This document shows, piece by piece, positions 56,439 to 64,000 of a stretch of 64,000 nt of DNA. The stretch is from Motiliproteus sp965230185. Lineage in GTDB: Bacteria > Pseudomonadota > Gammaproteobacteria > Pseudomonadales > Balneatricaceae. The DNA is taken from the NCBI GenBank assembly GCA_965230185.1, contig OZ245995.1:496001-560000 (forward strand), read 5' to 3'. Numbering within the stretch: position 1 is the stretch's first letter; each line of letters starts with the position of its first letter. The position numbers were made by a program, and so were the translations under genes. The notes under the pieces are model-generated. The model was not told where the DNA came from, ran no database searches, and saw only the letters and a program-made list of their open reading frames with translations.

Positions 56439-58034
56439 TCAGTGACTGCTGGCCGAGGTGCTGTTTTTCCCCTGAACGATTCGGTCCAGCACCATGGCGC
56501 AGAACAGTATTGCCAGACCGGCTACGATGCCCTGGCCCTGAGCCGCATATTGCAACGCCTCCAGCACGTCCTCACCGAGTCCTTTGGCGCCGATCAGCGA
56601 GGCAATCACCACCATCGACAGACACATCAGAATGGTCTGGTTGATACCGGCCATGATTGACGGTAGCGCCAGTGGCAGATCCACCCGCAATAGCAGGAAC
56701 TGTTTACTGGCGCCGAAGGCGGTGGCGGCTTCGCGGACGGTATGGGGGACGCCCTGCATACCGAGCGCGGTCAGACGGACCACCGGTGGCATTCCGAACA
56801 CCAGGGTGGCGATGATGCCCGGCGGCTTGCCGGTGCCGAAGAAGGCGATTACCGGGATCAGGTAGACGAAAGCGGGCATGGTCTGCATAAAGTCCAGTAT
56901 CGGCCGCACCACCGCATAGGCCTTGCGGTTGCGTGCACACCAGATCCCCAGCGGTATTCCCAGTAGAATGCAGAGGAAGCTGGCGGTCCCCAGCAGGGCG
57001 ACCGTGGCCATGCTCTTTTCCCAGAACCCCAGAAGCGCCAGATAGGCGAGGGCGGCCATGGTGAAGATCGCCACCCGGACTCCCGCCAGCCGCCAGGCCA
57101 GAACGATGATCACCAGCATGACGATGGGCCAGGGGGTATCCACCAGTACGGTTTCCAGTCCCTCCAGCAGGCCGTGGATGGCGTTTCGAATGGCGTCGAA
57201 CAGCCCTTCACCGTGCACTGTCATCAGCTCGAACAGATCGTCGATCCAGCCGGATACAGCGCTGTGCCAGGATTTGTCGGCCGGAAACTCCGTCAGCCAT
57301 TGTGGCGGGGCGGCAACACTGAAACGGTAGGCCGCCAGCGGATAGATCAGCGCCATCATCGCGGCGCCGCCGGCGGCGGAGATACGGTTCAGTCCCCCGG
57401 ACGGCTGGCGGCTGGAGCGCCAGCGAATAAACTGCCGCTCCAGCAGCCAGTTACCGGTAGCGCCCTGAATAAACTTAATCAGCACCAGCAGACCCAGGCC
57501 GAAGGCCAGCAACAGCGGCCCCTGACTGACGGCCGCGTCGGCCAGTGCCTGGGCTTCCTCGGCACCGCGGGTGAATGACTCGGCACTACGCCGCAGCACC
57601 TCCGCTTTCGTGGTCGCGCCCTCTGCCAGGGCGATTCCGGCCTGTTCCGAGCGTTCCAGTGCCCGCTGGCTCAGCCGCGCTGCGCGCTCCAGATGTTCGA
57701 CGCCGTGCTCGCCCCAGAGACCCCGGCTGAATTGCACCAGAGCGATGGTTTCGGCCAGCAGAAAGGCCCAGAACGGACCCCAGAGTCCGCGGGCTGCGAG
57801 CCACATCGGACCTAACAGAGCCGCCGCCCGGTTAAAGGTAAAGGCATAGTTTCTGGCTTCGCCGAGGACGGCGAACTGGCGGGCATAATAGTCGCCGTTG
57901 TCGACGGCAAACTCCCGGGCAAGCCCGGCTTCCTGTGATCGGGTGGCACCTGAGCCTTGCGGTGCCGGTCCGGCTGTATCGCTGTGATCCCCGGCGCCGG
58001 CCGGCAGATCGATGGGCGTTTCGATGGTGGTCAT
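56439..58034 (-). CDS. Betaine-type ABC permease with long N-terminal extension
   Basis: The C-terminal half (about 330-531) is a normal ProW-type permease, with the EAA loop at VREAATAFGASKQFLLLRVDLPLALPSI. The first 240 residues are unusual. A DUF2628-like segment (ARNYAFTFNRAAALLGPMWLAARGLWGPFW, split here only for length) is followed by a helical linker rich in Glu/Ala (EHLERAARLSQRALERSEQAG) and two further hydrophobic segments. The start overlaps the ATPase stop by four bases. Confidence 0.85.
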   Translation of the reverse strand: MTTIETPIDLPAGAGDHSDTAGPAPQGSGATRSQEAGLAREFAVDNGDYYARQFAVLGEARNYAFTFNRAAALLGPMWLAARGLWGPFWAFLLAETIALVQFSRGLWGEHGVEHLERAARLSQRALERSEQAGIALAEGATTKAEVLRRSAESFTRGAEEAQALADAAVSQGPLLLAFGLGLLVLIKFIQGATGNWLLERQFIRWRSSRQPSGGLNRISAAGGAAMMALIYPLAAYRFSVAAPPQWLTEFPADKSWHSAVSGWIDDLFELMTVHGEGLFDAIRNAIHGLLEGLETVLVDTPWPIVMLVIIVLAWRLAGVRVAIFTMAALAYLALLGFWEKSMATVALLGTASFLCILLGIPLGIWCARNRKAYAVVRPILDFMQTMPAFVYLIPVIAFFGTGKPPGIIATLVFGMPPVVRLTALGMQGVPHTVREAATAFGASKQFLLLRVDLPLALPSIMAGINQTILMCLSMVVIASLIGAKGLGEDVLEALQYAAQGQGIVAGLAILFCAMVLDRIVQGKNSTSASSH

Positions 58035-59140
58035 GGCTGATTCCTCCGGCTGCCGTCCTGTTTCCCCCCCTGAATACCGCGTAGCAGGTGGGCCTTATCC
58101 ACCACGCCCAGCTCCCGGTCGTCGCCGTCGGTGATCACCATCGGCTGGTCGTGGGTGACGGCGATATCGATCAGCCGATCCAGATCGCTGTCTTCGCCGA
58201 CCCGTGGAGCATCGCTGAGGTCGATATCGGGTCGGCGGCTTCTGAAAGCGGCCAGCGGCTCCATTACCGAGTGGGCGTACACCAGCTTCAGACGGGAGAT
58301 GCCGGCGACAAAGTCGGCCACATAATCGTCGGCAGGCTCGGTGATGATCTGTTCCGGGGTACCGATCTGGACGATCACACCGTCCTTCATGATGGCGATG
58401 CGATCGCCGATCCGGATCGCCTCGTCGAGGTCGTGGGTGATAAAGATCGTGGTTTTGCGCATCACCCGGGACAGCTCCATAAACTGGTCCTGCAACTGAC
58501 GTCGGATCAGCGGGTCGAGGGCACTGAAGGGTTCGTCCATCAGCAGTATTTCCGGGTCGGCGGCGATCGCCCGGGCCAGATTGACCCGTTGCTGCATGCC
58601 GCCGGAGAGTTCGTGGGCATATTTGTCTTCCCAGCCGCTCAGATCCACCCGTGCCAGCGCCTGTTCGGCGACGCTGTAACGACGGCGCTTGCTGGCACCC
58701 TGGACTTCCAGCGGCAGGGCGACGTTATCGCGGACGGTGCGGTGGGGCAGCAGGGCGTTGTTCTGAAATACCATGCCGATCTTCTCGGCCCGCATTCTTC
58801 GCAGCGCTTCATCGCTCTGCTGCATCACGTCCTGACCGTTAATCAGGATTTCGCCGGCGGTGGGTTCCAGCAGTCGGTTGATATGTCGCACCAGGGTGGA
58901 CTTACCGCTGCCGGACAGGCCCATAATGCAGAAGATCTCACCCTCACGGACTTCAAAGCTGGCGCCGGCGACGCCGACGACGCAGTCAAACTGGTGAGCG
59001 ATCTGCTCTTTGGTTAACTGCTGGTCCCGGGCGGCGGTGAGCGCCAGGTCGGCCTGGTCGCCGAAGATTTTCCAGATATCGCGACACTGGACCGCTACCG
59101 GTGCTACCCCGGTGGCGGTACTGGTTTCTGTTGTCATCAT
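58031..59140 (-). CDS. Betaine-type ABC transporter ATPase
   Basis: The 369-residue ATPase is of ProV/OpuAA type: Walker A GLSGSGKST, Q-loop VFQNNALLPHRTV, signature LSGGMQQRVNLARA, Walker B ILLMDEPFSALD and H-loop THDLDEA. The C-terminus (about 285-360) has a CBS-like regulatory segment, as in osmoregulated betaine importers. An extended region (DQADLALTAARDQQLTKEQIAHQF) before Walker A is shared with ProV. It lies 91 bp after ureohydrolase 2. Confidence 0.9.
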   Translation of the reverse strand: MMTTETSTATGVAPVAVQCRDIWKIFGDQADLALTAARDQQLTKEQIAHQFDCVVGVAGASFEVREGEIFCIMGLSGSGKSTLVRHINRLLEPTAGEILINGQDVMQQSDEALRRMRAEKIGMVFQNNALLPHRTVRDNVALPLEVQGASKRRRYSVAEQALARVDLSGWEDKYAHELSGGMQQRVNLARAIAADPEILLMDEPFSALDPLIRRQLQDQFMELSRVMRKTTIFITHDLDEAIRIGDRIAIMKDGVIVQIGTPEQIITEPADDYVADFVAGISRLKLVYAHSVMEPLAAFRSRRPDIDLSDAPRVGEDSDLDRLIDIAVTHDQPMVITDGDDRELGVVDKAHLLRGIQGGKQDGSRRNQP

Positions 59141-59231
59141 GGCTGTTCATCGTTGTTATTTTTATGGGATGGGGAACCGGTGGGCTGAAAAGCCGTGCTC
59201 CGGTTCCGCAGATGTGTTGCCCGGCCAGGGC

Positions 59232-60245
59232 TCAGCCGTCTCGCTCGGACTTCATCCGGGAAGCGATCAGGCTCAGCTGTTCGAACATGATGGCGGTGCT
59301 GGCGAAGGCGGTGATCTGATTGGGGCTGTCCTTGGAGGGAATCATGCAGACCACGTCGGCACCAATGACGTTGAGACCTTCCATGCCCTGCAGAATGCCG
59401 ACCGCTTCGTCCATGGTGAAACCGGAGCAGCCGGGCTCCAGGTTGGAGACAGCCGGTGCAACGGCCGGATCGAGGCAGTCCAGATCGAAAGTGATGTAGA
59501 CCGGCAGGTCGCCGACCCGCTGACGCAGCAGATCGACGGTGCCCTGAATGCCGATCTCCCGGAACTCGTCCATGTCCACCATCCGATATCCCAGTTCATC
59601 GCTGGTGCGTTTCCAGTTCAGAGTGCGGGTATGCCCCCGCAGGCCGATCTGAATGCTGCGGTGGGGATCGACGTTGCCCTCTTTCGCTACGTAGCTGCCC
59701 CAGTGTGCTGCCGAGCGTTCGGCGCCCAGCCAGTGGGGCAGATGATCCATGGTATCGGTGTGAGCGTCGAAGTGGACCATGGCGATTTTCTGGCCGCCGC
59801 TGAGCTGAGCGTCTTTGCCGCCCAGCGCTTTCAGAATCGGGCCGGTGATGGAGTGATCGCCGCCGATGGAGACCGGGCGGATGCCGGCCTGATCCAGTCG
59901 TTTGTAGTAGGCCTCGATATGCTGGACGCTGATGTCATTGACCATGGCGTGGGTCAGCAGCACATCGCCGAGATCGTTGATGCGGAATTCATCCCAGGGG
60001 GAGATACCGAATCTGCCGTGAGCTCGTCGATAGGAGCCGGACACGTTACGGACCGCCCGGGGGGCCAGGTGCTGATCCCGTTCGGTGGTGCCGTTACCGG
60101 TACTGTGAGGTACGCCGACCAGAGCGATATCACACTCGCTCAGGTCTTCGCTGTGGGGGCAACCGAACAGGGTCGGAACCCCCCACCAGTACAGGTTCTT
60201 CATAAATACGTTCTGGTCGGAAGAGAGTTTTTGCTCAGAGTTCAT
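59232..60245 (-). CDS. Ureohydrolase 2 (agmatinase/guanidino-acid hydrolase family)
   Basis: The 337-residue ureohydrolase has the full metal site: GGDHS, VHFDAHTDTMD and TFDLDCLDP. It is clearly different from ureohydrolase 1 (N-terminus NLYWWGVPTLFGCPH; GYRRAHGRFG-like middle), so the two probably have different substrates. The start is ATG 60245, with GAGG about 10 bases upstream; the frame extends to 60281 without similarity. It is first in an operon with the ABC transporter, and divergent from a LysR gene with a palindrome between. Confidence 0.85.
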   Translation of the reverse strand: MNSEQKLSSDQNVFMKNLYWWGVPTLFGCPHSEDLSECDIALVGVPHSTGNGTTERDQHLAPRAVRNVSGSYRRAHGRFGISPWDEFRINDLGDVLLTHAMVNDISVQHIEAYYKRLDQAGIRPVSIGGDHSITGPILKALGGKDAQLSGGQKIAMVHFDAHTDTMDHLPHWLGAERSAAHWGSYVAKEGNVDPHRSIQIGLRGHTRTLNWKRTSDELGYRMVDMDEFREIGIQGTVDLLRQRVGDLPVYITFDLDCLDPAVAPAVSNLEPGCSGFTMDEAVGILQGMEGLNVIGADVVCMIPSKDSPNQITAFASTAIMFEQLSLIASRMKSERDG

Positions 60246-60380
60246 TATTTTTGTTCCTCTAACGAGATACCGGCCCGTCATTGCCGCCGGCGGAAAACCT
60301 TTTCATCGGCAGGGCTATTTGTTACTGGCCCTACAGTACCTCGTCCGTGGTTCCGGCAGAATGCAAAAAAAATCATGGCA

Positions 60381-60401
60381 TTTATGACTTAAAGTCATAA
60401 A
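60381..60401. promoter_or_regulatory. Perfect 21-bp palindrome between ureohydrolase 2 and LysR 2
   Basis: TTTATGACTT and AAGTCATAAA flank a single A. It contains the LysR-type pattern ATGAC-N5-GTCAT and lies 9 bp before the LysR 2 start and 136 bp from ureohydrolase 2, a typical place for an autoregulated operator. Confidence 0.75.
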
Positions 60402-60409
60402 ATGAAGCA

Positions 60410-61297
60410 ATGAGACGACTGCCTCCCCTTAACGGGCTGCGTGCCTTTGAAGCCACCGCCCGCCATCTGAGTTTTACCCGCGCTGCCGACGAGCTCTGCG
60501 TCAGTCAGGGGGCGGTCAGTCGCCACGTCAGGAATCTGGAAGACTGGCTGGGGGTGGTGTTGATCCATCGGACCACCCGCAAACTGCAGCTTACCGAGGC
60601 GGGGACGGCGTTGCTGGCCAGCCTGAGTGCGGCTCTCGATCAGATTGCCGGCACGACTGCGACGATTATGGCGCAGCGCGAAGAGCTCAATCTGATGGTG
60701 GCCCCCAGTTTTGCCATGCTGTGGCTGATGCCCCGACTTCAGAACCGGGGGGAGGCGATACCGGTTCGGCTGACGACCCGGGCCGCACCGGCGCTCTTCG
60801 ATGCCGACAGCTTTGACGCCGGTATCCTCTACGGCAGCGGCGACTGGGGTGATCTCCATGCCGACCTGATCATGGAGGAGCAACTGACTCCGGTCTGTGC
60901 AGCGGCGCTGCTGGCCGGGGAGCGTCCGCTGACAACTATCGAGGATCTGCAACATCAGACGCTGCTGCACTCATCCACCGATCATCGTGACTGGCGGCTC
61001 TGGCTGGAGGCGGTGGGAGTGTCCGGTATCGATACCGATCAGGGGGTGGCTTTCGAAACCATGGAAAATGCGCTGCGTGCCGCTGAATCCGGTCATGGGG
61101 TCACCATTGGCGACCTGTCGCTGATCAAGGCTGATTCGCTCAGCAGCCCGCTGGTGCGGCCATTTGAACAGTCCATTTTCAGCGGTTACGGCTATTACTT
61201 CCTCTGCCCGCCGGATGCCGTCGAGCAGCCCCGAATTGCCAATTTCAGAAACTGGTTACTGGACGAGCTGCTGGCCGACAATGGCTCACCCCGATAG
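60410..61297 (+). CDS. LysR-family regulator 2 (GcvA-like)
   Basis: The 295-residue protein belongs to the GcvA/AmpR branch: RLPPLNGLRAFEATARHLSF and TRAADELCVSQGAVSRHVRNLEDWLG form the winged helix. The effector domain has the usual PSFAMLWLMPRL start. It probably controls the divergent ureohydrolase 2-ABC operon through the palindrome at 60381-60401. The Shine-Dalgarno sequence is weak. Confidence 0.88.
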   Translation: MRRLPPLNGLRAFEATARHLSFTRAADELCVSQGAVSRHVRNLEDWLGVVLIHRTTRKLQLTEAGTALLASLSAALDQIAGTTATIMAQREELNLMVAPSFAMLWLMPRLQNRGEAIPVRLTTRAAPALFDADSFDAGILYGSGDWGDLHADLIMEEQLTPVCAAALLAGERPLTTIEDLQHQTLLHSSTDHRDWRLWLEAVGVSGIDTDQGVAFETMENALRAAESGHGVTIGDLSLIKADSLSSPLVRPFEQSIFSGYGYYFLCPPDAVEQPRIANFRNWLLDELLADNGSPR

Positions 61298-61320
61298 TCG
61301 TCGACAACCGCAGTTGCCGG

Positions 61321-62247
61321 CTATTCACCGCTGAAGGCTTCGAAACTGTCCAGGAAGGCGCGCATAATCGGTCCCACCGCTTCGCCCCGACGAACCACCA
61401 GTGACAGTTCCAGTTCGTGACTGAACTGCTTTTCCGGCAGTGCCCGCATCTCACCGTTGCTGACCCAGTTGGCGGAATAACGACGCGGCAGATGGCCGAT
61501 ATAGCGACCGGACATAATCAGAAATGCCAGCCCTTCCGACAGGTAGGAGGAGGCGGTGTGGGCGGGCAGGCTGCGGTACAGCTTGCTTTTGATGTCGGGG
61601 GAATAGCAGCCTTTAGCGTAGCCGGTGTGCTGCAGGTCTCTGGCGGTGATCTTCTCTTTGTCGAACAGCGGACTCTCGCTGCCGCAGTAAAGATCGATGG
61701 TGACCGGGAAACTGACAAGCGCCCTCAGGGTCTGCTTCGGTTCCGGAAACAGCCCGATGCCCAGCTGCAGACTGCCCGCCAGCAGTTCCTCCTCGATCTC
61801 ATCTGAGGACAGGACCTTGATGCTGATATGGACATCGGGATGCTGCTCGGAAAAGCGATGAATCACCTCCGGCACCCGGGTGGTGGGGGACATGGTGGAG
61901 TTGTCGAGAATACCGATATTGAGTTCACCGGTCAGTCGTCCCTTCAGGCTGGCGACGTTGGCGTTGAACTGATCGACCGCAGTGAACAGCTGCTGGGCCT
62001 GGCGATAGACCTCGCGACCATTCTCGGTCAGTGAAAAGCCGCCCCGGCCCCGGTTGCAGAGCTTCAGTCCCAGCCGGGTTTCCAGGTCCTGAATATAGGT
62101 ACTGATGCTGGACAGGGCGATATTGAGCGGTTCCTGGGCCTGAGTAAAACCGCCGCTTTCCACCACGGTCATAAAAATACTCAGCAGCCGTATGTCGATG
62201 CTGCTGGCCTTACCGATGGAGTAATCCTGTTTATGATGTAGCGGCAT
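61321..62247 (-). CDS. LysR-family regulator 3
   Basis: The 308-residue LysR protein has its helix-turn-helix in SIDIRLLSIFMTVVESGGFTQAQEPLNIALSSISTYIQDLETRLG. It is a paralogue of LysR 1 (shared RGxxGFxLTE, IMSGRYIGHLPRRYSANW). GAGG is 7 bases ahead of the ATG. It is divergent from the amidohydrolase gene and likely regulates it. Confidence 0.88.
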   Translation of the reverse strand: MPLHHKQDYSIGKASSIDIRLLSIFMTVVESGGFTQAQEPLNIALSSISTYIQDLETRLGLKLCNRGRGGFSLTENGREVYRQAQQLFTAVDQFNANVASLKGRLTGELNIGILDNSTMSPTTRVPEVIHRFSEQHPDVHISIKVLSSDEIEEELLAGSLQLGIGLFPEPKQTLRALVSFPVTIDLYCGSESPLFDKEKITARDLQHTGYAKGCYSPDIKSKLYRSLPAHTASSYLSEGLAFLIMSGRYIGHLPRRYSANWVSNGEMRALPEKQFSHELELSLVVRRGEAVGPIMRAFLDSFEAFSGE

Positions 62248-62848
62248 CAGACGGCCTCGTTGTTATTATTTCAGAGCAGTCAGCAAAAAAAATCGTTTAT
62301 ATAATCATTCCGGCGCAACCGGATGTTATATCCACGGGTTCTGTCCCTAAACTAACTCGAATGTCCGGAGGCGGCAACAGTCTGCCAGAATCAGCAGACA
62401 GCCAAAGCAGTGCGGGGGCAGGGGGCCGGGTCTGCGAAGACCGGAGACGGAAGTCGATCCGGCCGTCGGCTGATGGCTTCAGGCGATCTACAGTGGTTTG
62501 TGCAGTGCGGATTGCAGTGGTGTTTGTTGCATATCTATTTGATTGTATGAGGATTATTTGTGCTATTTGATATCGCTGGTGCAGCAATTCTGGTTACTTC
62601 GAGGTTTCTTAAAGTAATATTTCGCAATTCGTGATTTTACCCCTGTCGCTCATTTTCTAGACTGGTTTCTCCGGTTAGCTCCGGGTTCATTCGGTCAGTT
62701 TGTCTGAACGCGTTTTTAATTAACGATCAGGCAGACTGGCTTTTTTAACAGTCAGGCTTTTCCGATCTCTGTATATAACCCTGACTTTTATGGAACCCGA
62801 TTAATTAATCCGGATTTACCTGAACAGCATAATAAAAATGAGGTTTGC
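62248..62848. other. Long divergent intergenic region
   Basis: About 600 bp without a credible gene separates LysR 3 and the amidohydrolase. It is AT-richer than its surroundings. The palindrome GATTAATTAATC is at 62799-62810, 39 bp before the amidohydrolase ATG, and could be an operator. No clear promoter consensus was found. Confidence 0.45.
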
Positions 62849-64000
62849 ATGGCTAATTACGCATTTATTAACGGCCAGGTAATAACTGTCGACAGTGAAG
62901 ACCGCATCTGTGAAGCGCTGCTGGTGGAAGGCGACCAGATCAGAGCTGTGGGCTCCACTGCCGAGATTCGGGCCCTGGTGGATGACCGTCACGAGGTGAT
63001 CGACCTTGAAGGGCGTACCCTGATGCCCGGATTTATCGATGCCCACAACCACCTGACTCATCAGGGAGCCGCTTTTGCCACCGTTGACTTCGGCTATCCG
63101 GCCGTCGCTTCCATCGCCGATCTCAGGGACGCCGTCGGCCACGCCGCGCAGAACTGCGCGCCGGGTCAGTGGATTCGCGGCTGGGGTATGAACTACGAAA
63201 AATTCAGCGATGGCCGCATTCCCACCCGCTGGGATCTGGACGACCTCAGTCCCGACAATCCGGTCTGTATCGTCCATGTCAGTGGCCACAACGTACTGGT
63301 CAACAGCCTGGCGCTGGAGCTGGCCGGCGTCGATGACAGTACCCCCGATCCCGACGGCGGTAAGTTTGTCCGCGACGATCAGGGACGGATCACCGGATAC
63401 GCTTACGATGCCGCCCAGCAACTGGTGATTCCCACCAGTGTCGACGTTGGTCACCATGGTCCGGATATCGGCTACGACCTGCCGCTGGAGGAGTTGGTGG
63501 ACGATATCGACCGTGCCTGCCAGGCCTATCTGAAAGTGGGGATTACCTCGGTGGTGGACCCTCAGGTCACCACCCGCGAGATGCCCGGCTATATGGAAGC
63601 CCGTAAGCAGGGCAAGCTGACCATCAAGACCACCTGCATGTACCTGTCCAACCATCAGGATGCCATCAACGAACTGGGCATTACCGATCATATCGGCAAC
63701 GACCTGCTCTCCATCGGGCCGATGAAATACTACTGCGACGGCGCCCTGATCGGCGGAACCGCGCTGTTTTATGCCGATGAGCCCCGGGGAGAGCATGGCT
63801 GTAAGTGCAACAAGAGCGCCGGTCGCGGCTACACCTACTGGCCGGATATCGAGGCCTTTAAGGAAGCGCTGATCGATACCCACCGCCGCGGCATGCAGTT
63901 CGGCGTCCACACCCAGGGTGATATGGCCATGGATATCGTGCTGGATGCCATCGAGGAAGCCCACCGCCGCTATCCCCGTTCCGATACCCGTCACCGCATC
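62849..64000 (+). CDS. YtcJ-like amidohydrolase, 3' end outside window
   Basis: The frame is open from ATG 62849 through the last base, giving 384 codons without a stop. The protein is an amidohydrolase-superfamily (Amidohydro_3/YtcJ) enzyme: ANYAFINGQVITVD, then MPGFIDAHNHLTHQG with the metal-binding HxH, GWGMNYEKF, HVSGHNVLVNSLAL and FGVHTQGD with a further metal His. Substrate is unknown; relatives hydrolyse exocyclic or cyclic amides. TGAGG is 5 bases ahead of the start. The last visible residues are DTRHRI. Confidence 0.85.
   Translation, partial: MANYAFINGQVITVDSEDRICEALLVEGDQIRAVGSTAEIRALVDDRHEVIDLEGRTLMPGFIDAHNHLTHQGAAFATVDFGYPAVASIADLRDAVGHAAQNCAPGQWIRGWGMNYEKFSDGRIPTRWDLDDLSPDNPVCIVHVSGHNVLVNSLALELAGVDDSTPDPDGGKFVRDDQGRITGYAYDAAQQLVIPTSVDVGHHGPDIGYDLPLEELVDDIDRACQAYLKVGITSVVDPQVTTREMPGYMEARKQGKLTIKTTCMYLSNHQDAINELGITDHIGNDLLSIGPMKYYCDGALIGGTALFYADEPRGEHGCKCNKSAGRGYTYWPDIEAFKEALIDTHRRGMQFGVHTQGDMAMDIVLDAIEEAHRRYPRSDTRHRI

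Overview
This 64 kb window is chromosomal DNA from a Gammaproteobacterium, most likely a marine member of the Oceanospirillaceae (Oceanospirillales). The basis is the character of the 16S rRNA, Pseudomonas-like synteny (cbrX-cbrA-cbrB-[sRNA]-pcnB-folK-panB-panC and gluQ-dksA-sfsA), high GC content with gammaproteobacterial codon use, O2-independent ubiquinone genes (ubiU/V/T) and several TRAP/betaine transport and LysR genes. The genus was not determined; that needs a 16S search.

Layout. 1-5.9 kb: the end of msrQ, a Yip1-family membrane protein and a three-gene operon for an NAD(P)-linked 2-oxoacid:ferredoxin oxidoreductase (KorC-KorA-KorB type). 6.6-12.3 kb: one complete rRNA operon (16S, tRNA-Ile, tRNA-Ala, 23S, 5S) with a strong promoter and boxA elements. 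Its 16S-tRNA spacer carries an intrinsic-terminator-like hairpin and a broken second tRNA-Ile. 12.5-15.2 kb: a membrane-anchored hypothetical protein and a thiolase. 15.3-26.7 kb: panC, panB, folK, pcnB, cbrB, cbrA, cbrX, gluQ and dksA on the minus strand, then sfsA and a Rieske protein. Between cbrB and pcnB lies what looks like a CrcZ-type small RNA: a perfect GG-N10-GC sigma-54 promoter, GTAAC/GTTAC repeats upstream as candidate CbrB sites, and four A-rich Hfq/Crc-type motifs, at least two of them in hairpin loops.

26.8-36.8 kb: molybdenum cofactor genes (moaB, moeA, mobA), ubiUV with an FNR-like site upstream, a lipoprotein phosphodiesterase, ubiT, a small membrane protein and an ATM1-type ABC exporter. 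37-46.2 kb: two chemoreceptors flanking a 1.2 kb block of dispersed repeats, an E. coli-like Dcm methylase with its Vsr repair endonuclease, a carboxymuconolactone-decarboxylase-family protein and a PAS-PAS-GGDEF-EAL protein. 46.4-49.1 kb: a nickel uptake operon (nikK-nikM-nikL) without the usual T and ATPase genes, and nikR.

49.2-64 kb: an accessory catabolic/transport region. It has two ureohydrolases (guanidinobutyrase/agmatinase-like), an orphan TRAP binding protein, a D-cysteine desulfhydrase/cysteate sulfo-lyase-like PLP enzyme, an Asp/Glu racemase-family enzyme, a betaine-type ABC transporter co-directional with ureohydrolase 2, three LysR regulators and a truncated YtcJ-like amidohydrolase. 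A perfect palindrome sits between ureohydrolase 2 and its divergent regulator. My reading is uptake and breakdown of guanidino and amino/sulfonate compounds, with nickel genes next door; substrates cannot be fixed from sequence alone.
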